64,000 nt of DNA, taken from assembly GCF_021311115.1 (NCBI RefSeq), contig NZ_JAJTNP010000008.1, positions 1 through 64,000 on the forward strand. Direction: 5' to 3'. This document shows positions 37,442 through 45,678 of the stretch, in pieces. Within the stretch, counting starts at the first letter, position 1. The number at the start of each line of letters is the position of its first letter. Position numbers and translations under genes: made by a program. The DNA comes from Chryseobacterium gwangjuense (GTDB taxonomy: Bacteria; Bacteroidota; Bacteroidia; Flavobacteriales; Weeksellaceae). The notes beneath the pieces were generated by a model. It saw only the letters and a list, made by a program, of their open reading frames with translations. It was not told the origin of the DNA and did not search any database.

Positions 37442-37502
37442 CCAACGGAAAATTCAAAGTTCGAAATTTGAACTTTAAACATTGAACTTTAAATAAATAA
37501 TT

Positions 37503-39257
37503 ATGTTTCGATCGCACACAAACGGAGAATTATCTCTGAAAAATCTTAATGAAGAAGTTACACTTTCAGGATGGGTACAAACCATTCGTGATAAAGGATT
37601 TATGATTTGGATAGATCTTCGAGATCGTTACGGAATTACGCAGTTGGTTTTCGATCAGGAGCGTTCTACGGCAGAACTGATGGAAAATGCAAAAAAATTG
37701 GGACGTGAATTCGTTATTCAGGTTACAGGAAAAGTAATTGAAAGAGTAAGCAAAAACCCCAATATTCCAACAGGAGAAATTGAAATTTTAGTAGAAAAAC
37801 TTACGGTTCTTAATGAATCTCAACTTCCGCCATTCACGATTGAGGATGAGACGGACGGTGGTGAAGAATTAAGAATGAAATACCGTTATCTGGATATCAG
37901 AAGAAATCCTGTAAAAGACAAATTGATTTTCCGTCACAAAATGGCGCAAAAAGTAAGAAATTATCTTTCAGACAACGGATTTATTGAGGTTGAAACTCCG
38001 GTTTTGATTAAATCTACTCCGGAAGGAGCAAGAGACTTTGTTGTACCAAGCAGAATGAATCCTGGACAATTCTATGCATTGCCACAATCTCCACAAACGT
38101 TCAAACAATTATTGATGGTGGGTGGAATGGACAAATATTTCCAGATCGTGAAATGTTTCCGTGATGAGGATTTAAGAGCCGACAGACAGCCGGAATTTAC
38201 ACAAATCGACTGTGAAATGGCTTTCGTAGAGCAGGAAGACGTAATGAATGTTTTTGAAGGAATGACGAAAACATTGATCAAAGATATTACGGGTCAGGAA
38301 TTTGGAGCTTTTCCAAGAATAACTTTCGCTGATGCGATGCAGAAATACGGAAACGACAAACCGGATATTCGTTTCGGAATGGAATTCGTGGAATTAAACG
38401 AATTAGTTAAAGGAAAAGATTTCAAAATATTTGATGAAGCTGAATTGGTTGTTGGAATCAATGTTGAAAGATGTGCAGACTATACAAGAAAACAAATCGA
38501 CGAGCTTGTAGATTGGGTAAAAAGACCACAAATCGGAGCTTCAGGAATGGTTTGGGCTAAATTTCAAAATGACGGCGTAAAAACGTCTTCTGTAAATAAA
38601 TTCTACAACGAGGAAGATTTAGCAAAAATCATTGAAAAATTTGGAGCTAAAGAAGGTGATTTAATGTTAATTCTTTCCGGAAACGAACACAAAGTAAGAA
38701 CTCAGCTTTCAGCATTGAGAATGGAGCTAGGAAATCGTTTAGGACTAAGAAAAGGAAACGAATTCGCACCTCTTTGGGTAGTAGACTTCCCATTATTGGA
38801 ATTTGATGAAGAAAGCGGACGTTATCATGCGATGCACCACCCTTTCACCTCTCCAAAACCTGAAGATATCCATTTATTGGAAACAGATCCTGGAAAAGCA
38901 AGAGCAAACGCCTACGATATGGTTCTTAACGGAAACGAAATCGGAGGTGGTTCTATCAGAATCTTTGATAAAGACCTTCAGTCTAAAATGTTCGATTTGT
39001 TAGGATTCTCAAAAGAAGAAGCAGAAGCTCAGTTCGGATTCTTAATGAATGCCTTCAAATACGGAGCTCCGCCTCACGGTGGTTTAGCTTTCGGGTTTGA
39101 CCGTTTGGTGGCAATTTTGGACGGAAACGAGGTAATCAGAGATTATATCGCATTCCCTAAAAATAACTCAGGACGTGATGTAATGATCGACGCTCCTTCT
39201 TCGATTGCTGATGAACAGCTTGATGAATTGGAATTACAATTGAATTTAAAAGCATAA
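37503..39257 (+). CDS. aspS: Aspartyl-tRNA synthetase
   Basis: 584 residues, the length of bacterial AspRS. The OB-fold anticodon domain (~1-110) includes [24 protein letters not shown]. Class II motif 2 is [18 protein letters not shown] (~217-234), the GAD insertion domain follows (~290-420), and motif 3 is [10 protein letters not shown] (~524-533). It charges tRNA-Asp. Whether it is discriminating or also charges tRNA-Asn cannot be settled from this window. Single-gene transcript between two terminators. Confidence 0.97.
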   Translation: MFRSHTNGELSLKNLNEEVTLSGWVQTIRDKGFMIWIDLRDRYGITQLVFDQERSTAELMENAKKLGREFVIQVTGKVIERVSKNPNIPTGEIEILVEKLTVLNESQLPPFTIEDETDGGEELRMKYRYLDIRRNPVKDKLIFRHKMAQKVRNYLSDNGFIEVETPVLIKSTPEGARDFVVPSRMNPGQFYALPQSPQTFKQLLMVGGMDKYFQIVKCFRDEDLRADRQPEFTQIDCEMAFVEQEDVMNVFEGMTKTLIKDITGQEFGAFPRITFADAMQKYGNDKPDIRFGMEFVELNELVKGKDFKIFDEAELVVGINVERCADYTRKQIDELVDWVKRPQIGASGMVWAKFQNDGVKTSSVNKFYNEEDLAKIIEKFGAKEGDLMLILSGNEHKVRTQLSALRMELGNRLGLRKGNEFAPLWVVDFPLLEFDEESGRYHAMHHPFTSPKPEDIHLLETDPGKARANAYDMVLNGNEIGGGSIRIFDKDLQSKMFDLLGFSKEEAEAQFGFLMNAFKYGAPPHGGLAFGFDRLVAILDGNEVIRDYIAFPKNNSGRDVMIDAPSSIADEQLDELELQLNLKA

Positions 39258-39262
39258 ATTTA

Positions 39263-39288
39263 AGGCGGAGATTTTTCTCCGCTTTTTT
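39263..39288 (+). terminator. Terminator of aspS
   Basis: GCGGAG, 6-base loop, CTCCGC and six T, 5 bases after the stop codon. Confidence 0.88.
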
Positions 39289-39368
39289 ATTTAATAAAAA
39301 ACAATTCTCACTTGCAAAACACCTTTATTCAGAAGAAATTTTAAAACAATTTAATTCTAAAGTTTATT

Positions 39369-39596
39369 ATGAAAAAAATTGAATTTATTGAATTTATAAA
39401 AAATTTGAGAACAGATTTCCTCCAAAACAAAGGACAATGGGAAAATAAAACCATTGAAGATTATCTCGAAGCCATGACAAATTATGTTGAAGATATTGAT
39501 GGGTATTACAAAAACACAAATCAAAATATTGATTTAGAAAAAATAGATTGGAAAGTTTTTTCCGATATTTTGAAAGGGAGTTCTATTTATGAGTAA
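39369..39596 (+). CDS. Small acidic protein, DUF7660-like
   Basis: 75 residues with no signal peptide. The pattern FIKNLRTDFLQNKGQWENKTIEDYLEAMTNYVEDIDGYYKN followed by DWKVFSDILKGSSIYE resembles DUF7660-type small cytoplasmic proteins, in which W-x-N-x-(T/S)-L-x-x-F/Y-L-E-A is typical. These are often found near antitoxin-like or immunity-like genes, but no such partner is seen here. It converges with the SDR gene, their ends only 1 base apart. Function unknown; family assignment tentative. Confidence 0.7.
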   Translation: MKKIEFIEFIKNLRTDFLQNKGQWENKTIEDYLEAMTNYVEDIDGYYKNTNQNIDLEKIDWKVFSDILKGSSIYE

Positions 39597-39597
39597 T

Positions 39598-40326
39598 CTA
39601 AGGTAACTTCGCCACCAAGCTTTCAGGTAACATTTTCAAAATAAAATAAATCATTTTCCATTTAAAATTCGGAACAATGGTAAAAGAATTTCCTGCGTTA
39701 ACAATGAATTTTGCTACATAATCAGGTTCCATAATTAAAGATTCATTCAGTTGTAAACCTTCATTGATTTTAGTTCGGATATAACCAATTACCAAAGCAT
39801 TTACTTTAATATTTCTTGAAGCTAATTCCTGTCTCAAACCTGCCAAATACGTTGTAAAAGCTGCTTTTGTACTTCCATACACAAAATTACTTTTTCTTCC
39901 TCTCACTCCTGAAAGCGAAGATAATCCGATGATTCTTTCTAAATTTTTATTGTTTTCATCCATCGCAATACTATTCAGTATGGAGACAGCTCCCATATAA
40001 TTCACCAGCATCATTTGTTGAGCTCCTTTAAAATCCCTCAAAGCTTTTTCATTATCCACTAAAAAACCTGCTGCATATACAACAATATGAGGTTTTACCG
40101 GAAGTTCATCGTAAAATTTCTGATGAGAATCAAAATCGATAGCATCGAAATGCAGAACGGTCACTTTTGAATCAAGATGATTTTCACCAACAAATTCTTT
40201 AAGCGAAACCGTATTTCTGGAAGCTGCAATGACCAAAAATCCTTTTTCGATGTATTGTTTGATACATTGTTTAGCAACATCAGAGTTTGCGCCTAGAATG
40301 AGAACGGTTTTAGCTATATGATTCAT
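39598..40326 (-). CDS. SDR family NAD(P)-dependent oxidoreductase
   Basis: 242 residues. The nucleotide site is LILGANSDVAKQC (~8-20), a variant of the TGxxxGxG motif. The catalytic Tyr/Lys pair is in FVYGSTKAAF (~150) with Ser in GLSSLSGVRG. The overall pattern (GVRGRKS.FVYGSTKAA, GYIRTKINEGL) resembles the DprE2-like (decaprenylphosphoryl keto-sugar reductase) branch of the SDR family. No DprE1-like oxidase is next to it, so the substrate remains open. No signal peptide; cytoplasmic. Probably monocistronic. Confidence 0.88.
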   Translation of the reverse strand: MNHIAKTVLILGANSDVAKQCIKQYIEKGFLVIAASRNTVSLKEFVGENHLDSKVTVLHFDAIDFDSHQKFYDELPVKPHIVVYAAGFLVDNEKALRDFKGAQQMMLVNYMGAVSILNSIAMDENNKNLERIIGLSSLSGVRGRKSNFVYGSTKAAFTTYLAGLRQELASRNIKVNALVIGYIRTKINEGLQLNESLIMEPDYVAKFIVNAGNSFTIVPNFKWKMIYFILKMLPESLVAKLP

Positions 40327-40477
40327 TGGACAAAGATATTTTTTTAATTCTTAAAAACGAATTTCTAAATATTTTCACAACACAAAATATAACATTGTTC
40401 TTCTCATTTCGACAAAGGGAAAATCTATTACTATTTTAAATTCAAACCATTAAGTTTTATTTGAGTAATTAAGATTA

Positions 40478-40522
40478 TTAAGCTGGATTCTTCATTCCGC
40501 ACTGCTCCATTCTGAATGACAA
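40478..40522 (-). repeat. Possible remnant of a dispersed intergenic repeat (HSE.S.E type)
   Basis: The minus-strand text (TCATTCAGAATGGAGCAGTG then CGGAATGAAGAATCC) resembles the short dispersed repeats of many bacterial genomes that read GTCATTCTGAACGNAGNGAAG..GAATGAAGAATC. This is recognised from memory; a genome-wide search is needed. Confidence 0.4.
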
Positions 40523-40546
40523 CGAGGGGATAGATGTATATAAAAA

Positions 40547-40583
40547 GTTTCGGCGGGGTGAGCTTTGCTCACCCCGCCGAAAC
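40547..40583 (-). terminator. GC-rich 17-bp hairpin downstream of yajC
   Basis: GTTTCGGCGGGGTGAGC pairs perfectly with its reverse complement across a 3-base loop (TTT on the plus strand). On the minus strand it is followed by TTTTTATATA, so it can end the nusB-DUF1573-yajC transcript. It is far more GC-rich than its surroundings. Confidence 0.8.
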
Positions 40584-40606
40584 GAAATATTTTTAAAACG
40601 AAGAAG

Positions 40607-40975
40607 TTATTTACTCTCAGTTTCGATTTCTTTTTTATCAGAAGACTTATCAGCAGTTTTTGCTTTATCTCCGAAACGGTTTTCTGTAAATTCTCTGGAA
40701 ACAGCAGCTTTTTCAAATTTCAGTTTTCCAGATAATGTTTCAATAACGAATCCATCATCCTGAACCTGAGCAATTCTCCCGTGAAGACCAGAAGTAAGTA
40801 CGACTCTAGTTCCTACTTTTAGGGTCTCCTGAAAGTTTTTCTCTTGCTTTTGCTTTCTCATTTGCGGTCTTATCATTAAAAAATAAAACCCTACAAACAT
40901 TACTCCCATCATGATTAACATCATTGATGAGTTCCCACCTTGTGGAGCTTGTAAAAAGATTGATAATAAACTCAT
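40607..40975 (-). CDS. yajC: Preprotein translocase subunit YajC
   Basis: 122 residues. One membrane helix (SSMMLIMMGVMFVGFYFLMI) is followed by the YajC core RPQMRKQKQEKNFQETLKVGTRVVLTSGLHGRIAQVQDDGFVIET. A charged C-terminal tail (KTADKSSDKKEIETES) ends it. YajC joins SecDF at the Sec translocon. It is the last gene of nusB-DUF1573-yajC, with a 4-base gap. Confidence 0.95.
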   Translation of the reverse strand: MSLLSIFLQAPQGGNSSMMLIMMGVMFVGFYFLMIRPQMRKQKQEKNFQETLKVGTRVVLTSGLHGRIAQVQDDGFVIETLSGKLKFEKAAVSREFTENRFGDKAKTADKSSDKKEIETESK

Positions 40976-40979
40976 TATA

Positions 40980-41486
40980 TTATGGTTGAATATTTGCTGT
41001 GAATGTTAATTTGATTGGCGCTTTTTCTACATTAGCAAAAACGTCTGCATATTTATTTACGGCTCCGTCAAAGTTTGTAGAATCAAAATGCAATGTGATC
41101 TTTCCTTTTTTACCCGGCATGATTGGCTCTTTTGTAAAATCAGGAGCGGTACATCCACATCCTGGCTTCACTTCAGAAATTACCAACGGATTTGTTCCTG
41201 TATTTGTTACTTCATATACATGTTGTACTTTATCGCCTTTTTTGATTTGTCCGAAATCAAAATTACTTTCAGAAAGAGCAATTGTTGTTAGTGGCTGGTT
41301 TGAAACCGGAGCTGGTGTTTCAGCAGAAACCGGAGCTACCGTAGAAGAATCAGCAGGAGTTGTAGTTGTTGCAGTAGAATCTGTAACGACAGCATCTGCT
41401 CCTTGAGTTTCTTTATTTTCTTTTTTACAAGAAACCAAACCAAAGCCTATAATAGACAAAGCGATAATTGATAACGTCTTTTTCAT
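40980..41486 (-). CDS. DUF1573 lipoprotein
   Basis: 168 residues. The signal peptide ends in a lipobox (FGLVSC), followed by a long Thr/Ala/Pro/Ser linker (~25-65). The DUF1573 domain (~68-168) is an immunoglobulin-like fold with NFDFGQIKKGDKVQHVYEVTNTGTNPLVISEVKPGCGCTAPDFTKEP; the GCGC pair is characteristic. It lies one base after nusB and before yajC, an order common in Bacteroidetes. Periplasmic, role unknown. Confidence 0.92.
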   Translation of the reverse strand: MKKTLSIIALSIIGFGLVSCKKENKETQGADAVVTDSTATTTTPADSSTVAPVSAETPAPVSNQPLTTIALSESNFDFGQIKKGDKVQHVYEVTNTGTNPLVISEVKPGCGCTAPDFTKEPIMPGKKGKITLHFDSTNFDGAVNKYADVFANVEKAPIKLTFTANIQP

Positions 41487-41487
41487 G

Positions 41488-42393
41488 TTAAATTCTATTT
41501 TGATCTTTACAATATTTATCTAAAATTCCATTAATAAATATATTGGATCTGTCTGTTGCAAATACCTTTGCAATCTCAATATATTCGTTAATAATAACTT
41601 TTGAAGGTGTAAAAGGAAAATTATCAAGTTCCGCTATAGCTGTAGATAAAATCACTTTATCCATCAAAGAAACTCTTTCCAAATCCCAGTTTTCCAGTCT
41701 TTCTTCCAGCTTCTTTTCATTATTCTCCCAGCTATCCAACGTATTCCTCAATAGTTTCAATGCAAAAGTTTTATCTTCCTCATCTTTAATCATTTTGATT
41801 AACGTTCTGCTTTCTTCATCTTCTTTCAGGAAACCAATCGTTTTTTGAACCATTGAATTAGCGATATGAATATCATCGTACCAAGAAAGTTCTTTATCAC
41901 TCAGATAATCGTGGAAATCATCATTTTCAGCAATATATCTTAAAAATAATTTACCGATAAACTTCTGATCTTCCTCAAAAGAATATCCTTCTTCCTTCAT
42001 GAAATCCTGATAACGCTTTCCTGCTGCCATTCTTTGGAAAGTTTTCACCAATAAATCATCATGCAAATCCCATTTTAATTGCTTATGTTGTCCTGTGAAA
42101 AATAATCTTTCAGGATTTTCTTCTAACTTAATTAAAACTTGATTGTTGATGAATTTTTGATTAGGATTAATATCAGAATCTGTTTTAATGTATTTATTCT
42201 TACCAATCTCAATCTGGTTTTCTGCTAATTCTTTTAGAGAAACCAAAAAATTCAGTTGATAAATGTATAAATGATAGATTTTCTCTATTCCAGAGAACAT
42301 ATTTTTCTCTAATACATCAAACTTTACAGGATTCTGGTAGTACGAATACACGGTCTGTACTATTTTTTCACGGATTTGTCTTCTTCCTAACAT
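41488..42393 (-). CDS. nusB: Transcription antitermination factor NusB
   Basis: 301 residues, the longer form typical of Bacteroidetes rather than the ~140-residue E. coli form. It begins MLGRRQIREKIVQTVYSYYQNP. The conserved NusB helical core lies in the C-terminal half (LMDKVILSTAIAELDNFPFTPSKVIINEYIEIAKVFATDRSNIFINGILDK). NusB with S10 binds boxA RNA for rRNA antitermination. First gene of its operon. A minus-strand TATCTTTG box (42415-42422) lies 22 bases upstream, back to back with the ABC transporter gene. Confidence 0.95.
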   Translation of the reverse strand: MLGRRQIREKIVQTVYSYYQNPVKFDVLEKNMFSGIEKIYHLYIYQLNFLVSLKELAENQIEIGKNKYIKTDSDINPNQKFINNQVLIKLEENPERLFFTGQHKQLKWDLHDDLLVKTFQRMAAGKRYQDFMKEEGYSFEEDQKFIGKLFLRYIAENDDFHDYLSDKELSWYDDIHIANSMVQKTIGFLKEDEESRTLIKMIKDEEDKTFALKLLRNTLDSWENNEKKLEERLENWDLERVSLMDKVILSTAIAELDNFPFTPSKVIINEYIEIAKVFATDRSNIFINGILDKYCKDQNRI

Positions 42394-42483
42394 TCAAAGA
42401 GCTTTTTATGGGTGCAAAGATACAAAATTTAAAATTGATGAAATTCGTAGTCTGATGACATTTTTGTAATTTTGTGAAACTTT

Positions 42484-44154
42484 ATGAATGCGCTAAAAAC
42501 CTTAAACCCTTATTTTTGGAAACACAAAATATTATTATTTTGGGGAGTACTATTCATCATTGCCAGTAATTTTTTCAATATATATAAAGTTCAGTTTGTA
42601 GGAAAATCGGTAGATGTACTGAAAAATTCTGCAGAAAACGGAAATCTTGGTTTCAATCAGCAAGTTTTGATTTATGTTGCCATTATTGTCGGTTGTTCTT
42701 TATTAACAGGATTCTTCACCTTCATGATGCGCCAGACCATCATTGTTGCATCCAGAAGAATTGAATACGAACTTAAAAATAAAATTTACAGGCATTATCA
42801 GGATCTATCTTTAACGGACTACAAGCAAACAACAATCGGTGATTTAATGAACAGATTAAGTGAAGATGTTGTGGCTGTAAGAATGTATTTAGGTCCCGGT
42901 GTAATGTATGTGGTGAATTTGATTGTTCTTGTTATTATCACAGCTATTTACATGATAAAAACAGACGCTTCAATGACACTTTGGACACTTTTACCACTCC
43001 CGATTTTATCATACGCTATATATAAGGTAAGTTCAATCATTAATAAGAAGTCAAAAATCATGCAGAAAAGCCAGTCTGCAATTTCTACTTTTGTTCAGGA
43101 CAGCTTTTCAGGAATTCGTGTGGTAAAGTTTTTTGCCAAAGAAAAATACATTGAAAAAAATTACGGTCTCAAAGTAACCGACTATCAAAACAAAGCTCTG
43201 GATCTAGCAAAAACAGAAGCCTATTTCTTTACGATCATATTATTTGTAATTGGATTATTGAATGTAGCCATTATTTTAATCGGAGGACAAAAATATATTG
43301 ACGGACAACTAAGCATTGGTAAAATTGCAGATTTCTTCATGTATATCAATACTTTGATTTTCCCTTTCTCAATGGTAGGCTGGGTAACTTCCGTTAACCA
43401 ACGTGCGGAAGCATCTATGCAAAGAATTAATGAATTCATGGACAAAAAATCTGAAATCATTAATAAAAACTTTGAGAACTACCCTATTAAAGGAGATATT
43501 GAGTTCAGAAACGTTTCTTATGTGTATCCGAATACAGGTATCAAAGCATTAGAAAACCTAAGTTTTACAATAAAAGCCGGAGAATCTTTAGCCATTATGG
43601 GAAAAACCGGAAGCGGAAAATCTACCATTGCTTTATTACTATCAAGATTAATTGATCCTACGGAAGGTGAGATTTTAATCGACGGTAAAAATCTTAAAGA
43701 ACACAATTTAGAAAACTACAGAAATTTCGTCGGATATATTCCTCAGGAAAGCTACCTTTTTTCAGATTCTATTGAAAACAATATAGGTTTCGCAATCAAT
43801 CACCCTACTCATGAACAAGTTGTTGAATACGCTAAAATTGCAGATGTTGATAAAAATATCATCGAGTTTAAAGATCAGTATAAAACCATGGTTGGTGAAC
43901 GCGGAGTAATGCTTTCGGGAGGTCAGAAGCAAAGAATTTGTATCGCAAGGGCATTGATTAAAGACCCGAATATCATCATTTTTGATGATTCTTTATCCGC
44001 TTTAGATACCGAAACCGAGCAAAATATTTTAGAAAATATTAACAAAAAAATCCACAACGCAACTTCCATAATCATCACACATAGAGAGTCTAGCGCACAG
44101 AAAGCAGATAAAATTATTAATCTTACCGAAATTACAAATTCTGTAACCGCTTAG
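42484..44154 (+). CDS. ABC exporter, fused permease/ATPase
   Basis: 556 residues. Six-helix ABC transmembrane domain (~10-310), then the nucleotide-binding domain: Walker A GKTGSGKST (~372-380), Q-loop IPQESYLFS, signature LSGGQKQR (~477), Walker B IIIFDDSLSALD, H-loop THR. It is complete. Works as a dimer exporting an unknown substrate; similar to MdlB/MsbA-like half-transporters. A TAATTTTG box (42467-42474) sits 9 bases before the start, so the mRNA may be almost leaderless. Confidence 0.92.
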   Translation: MNALKTLNPYFWKHKILLFWGVLFIIASNFFNIYKVQFVGKSVDVLKNSAENGNLGFNQQVLIYVAIIVGCSLLTGFFTFMMRQTIIVASRRIEYELKNKIYRHYQDLSLTDYKQTTIGDLMNRLSEDVVAVRMYLGPGVMYVVNLIVLVIITAIYMIKTDASMTLWTLLPLPILSYAIYKVSSIINKKSKIMQKSQSAISTFVQDSFSGIRVVKFFAKEKYIEKNYGLKVTDYQNKALDLAKTEAYFFTIILFVIGLLNVAIILIGGQKYIDGQLSIGKIADFFMYINTLIFPFSMVGWVTSVNQRAEASMQRINEFMDKKSEIINKNFENYPIKGDIEFRNVSYVYPNTGIKALENLSFTIKAGESLAIMGKTGSGKSTIALLLSRLIDPTEGEILIDGKNLKEHNLENYRNFVGYIPQESYLFSDSIENNIGFAINHPTHEQVVEYAKIADVDKNIIEFKDQYKTMVGERGVMLSGGQKQRICIARALIKDPNIIIFDDSLSALDTETEQNILENINKKIHNATSIIITHRESSAQKADKIINLTEITNSVTA

Positions 44155-44194
44155 CCGTTTCGTTCTCAATTGTTAAATAAATCATAAAAAAAAT

Positions 44195-44224
44195 TTTGTG
44201 ATTAAAAGAAAACTTTTATATTTG
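44195..44224 (+). promoter_or_regulatory. Predicted promoter of the PUR-domain gene
   Basis: TTTG (44195-44198), 18 bases, TATATTTG (44217-44224): a full match to the Bacteroidetes promoter consensus, 29 bases before the ATG. Confidence 0.6.
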
Positions 44225-44253
44225 TTCTTAACAAGATTAAAAAATATCTAACA

Positions 44254-44589
44254 ATGAGTGAATACAAGGAACGCCATGAAAATGAAATTTTCACTAAGGT
44301 GTTAAAAGCAGGGAGAAGAACTTATTTCTTTGATGTGCGTGAGACGAAAGCAGGAGATTATTATCTTACGATTACCGAAAGTAAAAAGAATTTCGGAGAG
44401 AACGGAGAAGCCACATTTGAGAAGCACAAAATTTATCTTTACAAAGAAGATTTTAAAAGTTTTCAGGAGATGTTTAATGAATCCACAGATTTCATCATTA
44501 ACGAAAAGGGTGAGGATGTAATATCAGAAAAACATGATAAAGACTTCAAAAGCAAATCTTTCACAATAGATTCTGACGACGAAGTTTAA
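44254..44589 (+). CDS. PUR family DNA/RNA-binding protein (DUF3276)
   Basis: 111 residues, containing one PUR repeat: EIFTKVLKAGRRTYFFDVRETKAGDYYLTITESKK, then KHKIYLYKEDFKSFQEMFNESTDFII. The C-terminus is acidic (SFTIDSDDEV). Bacterial one-repeat PUR proteins dimerise and bind single-stranded or RNA targets. A strong promoter and terminator bracket the gene, suggesting steady, high expression (inference). Cytoplasmic. Confidence 0.92.
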   Translation: MSEYKERHENEIFTKVLKAGRRTYFFDVRETKAGDYYLTITESKKNFGENGEATFEKHKIYLYKEDFKSFQEMFNESTDFIINEKGEDVISEKHDKDFKSKSFTIDSDDEV

Positions 44590-44609
44590 AAAGAATACTA
44601 AAAAAACAC

Positions 44610-44637
44610 AAGCATCTGAAAAAAGATGCTTTTTTTG
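44610..44637 (+). terminator. Terminator of the PUR-domain gene
   Basis: Stem AAGCATCT / AGATGCTT around GAAAAA, followed by a T run. Confidence 0.88.
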
Positions 44638-44731
44638 TGCCCGAAAGCTAAATAATTTAAAAAAAATAAAAAAAGATTTAGATTAATTAGGAGTTCAAGG
44701 ACAACAAATTGAATTACGGAATGCTGTAAAA

Positions 44732-44764
44732 TAAAAAAGTACACTTTTGAAAAGTGTACTTTTA
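44732..44764 (-). terminator. Terminator downstream of tRNA-His
   Basis: AAAAGTACACTTT pairs with AAAGTGTACTTTT across a short loop. On the minus strand it lies directly after the tRNA 3' end and is followed by T. Confidence 0.8.
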
Positions 44765-44767
44765 TTG

Positions 44768-44842
<75 letters not shown>

Positions 44843-44877
44843 GTTTTGTGAGTGCAAATATAGAGAAGATTTTTTAA

Positions 44878-45597
44878 TTACCAAACAATTCCATCAAAAT
44901 TTTTCAAAGAAATTAACTTTTCCGACGTAAATCCCTCAGCATAAGCAACTCCCGACAAACGCCCTAAATCCTGAGCTCGGTAAGTTAAACTCTCATAAAA
45001 GTCTTTTGATGTAATTGGAGTTTCAGGCTCTTTGGAAGTCGGATCATAGAACTGAGTTTTGAAAGCCATACAAGCTGCGATCTTTTTATCTAAATGCTCA
45101 GAAATGTCAATGCAAAATTCCGGTTCAATATTTTTCCATTGGATATAATGGAAAATATGCTTCGGTCTCCACACATCCTGACTTTCTCCATCCAAAACAG
45201 TTTCAATCTTTCTCAATCCTGCTAAAAAGCACGCATCCGACACTAATTTCGCTCCTTTTGCATGATCCGGATGCCTATCATCAATCGCATTCGCTAAGAC
45301 GATTTCTGGACGGTATTTGCGAACCATTTTTACGATCCTCATTTGATATTCCTCAGAATTTTCCAAAAAACCATCCTTCATTCCAAGATTTTCTCTTGTG
45401 GCTACTCCAAGAATTTTTGCTGCATCCATTGCTTCTGCTTTCCTTGTTTCTTCGGTTCCTCTTGTTCCTAGTTCTCCTTTTGTGAGATCCACTATGACAC
45501 AGGTTTTACCTTCAGAAATTAATTTAGCAATAGTTCCGCCACATCCCAACTCTACATCATCAGGATGCGCCCCAAAAGCAAGTATATCTATTTTCAT
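44878..45597 (-). CDS. bshB1: Bacillithiol biosynthesis deacetylase BshB1
   Basis: 239 residues of the PIG-L/LmbE deacetylase family. The zinc-site motif AHPDDVELG lies at ~10-18, with RHPDHAKGAKLVSDACFLAGL (~110-130) supplying a further histidine. The length and the segment VDLTKGELGTRGTEETRKAEAMDAAKILG match BshB1. It removes the acetyl group from GlcNAc-malate to give GlcN-malate, the second step of bacillithiol synthesis. BshA and BshC are not in this window. Promoter box TATCTTTG at 45602-45609, 5 bases above the start, gives a very short leader. Confidence 0.93.
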   Translation of the reverse strand: MKIDILAFGAHPDDVELGCGGTIAKLISEGKTCVIVDLTKGELGTRGTEETRKAEAMDAAKILGVATRENLGMKDGFLENSEEYQMRIVKMVRKYRPEIVLANAIDDRHPDHAKGAKLVSDACFLAGLRKIETVLDGESQDVWRPKHIFHYIQWKNIEPEFCIDISEHLDKKIAACMAFKTQFYDPTSKEPETPITSKDFYESLTYRAQDLGRLSGVAYAEGFTSEKLISLKNFDGIVW

Positions 45598-45601
45598 ATC
45601 T

Positions 45602-45609
45602 CAAAGATA
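45602..45609 (-). promoter_or_regulatory. Predicted -7 box of bshB1
   Basis: Minus-strand TATCTTTG directly above the start codon; implies a leaderless or nearly leaderless mRNA. No -33 match was found. Confidence 0.35.
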
Positions 45610-45621
45610 AGATTTAAAACA

Positions 45622-45654
45622 AAAACTTCCCAAACGAAACGAATGGGAAGTTTT
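45622..45654 (-). terminator. Terminator of the TPR gene
   Basis: An 11-bp perfect stem (AAAACTTCCCA / TGGGAAGTTTT) with an 11-base loop and T after it on the minus strand, 25 bases past the stop at 45679. Confidence 0.82.
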
Positions 45655-45678
45655 AATATCTATAATTTAAATTTTAAA

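Noticed and set aside
40492..40716. Minus-strand frame of 74 residues over the yajC end and the GC-rich hairpin
   Set aside because: It reads the hairpin and repeat as protein; yajC in another frame is clearly real.
43518..43706. Minus-strand frame inside the ABC exporter
   Set aside because: Shadow of the nucleotide-binding domain frame on the opposite strand.
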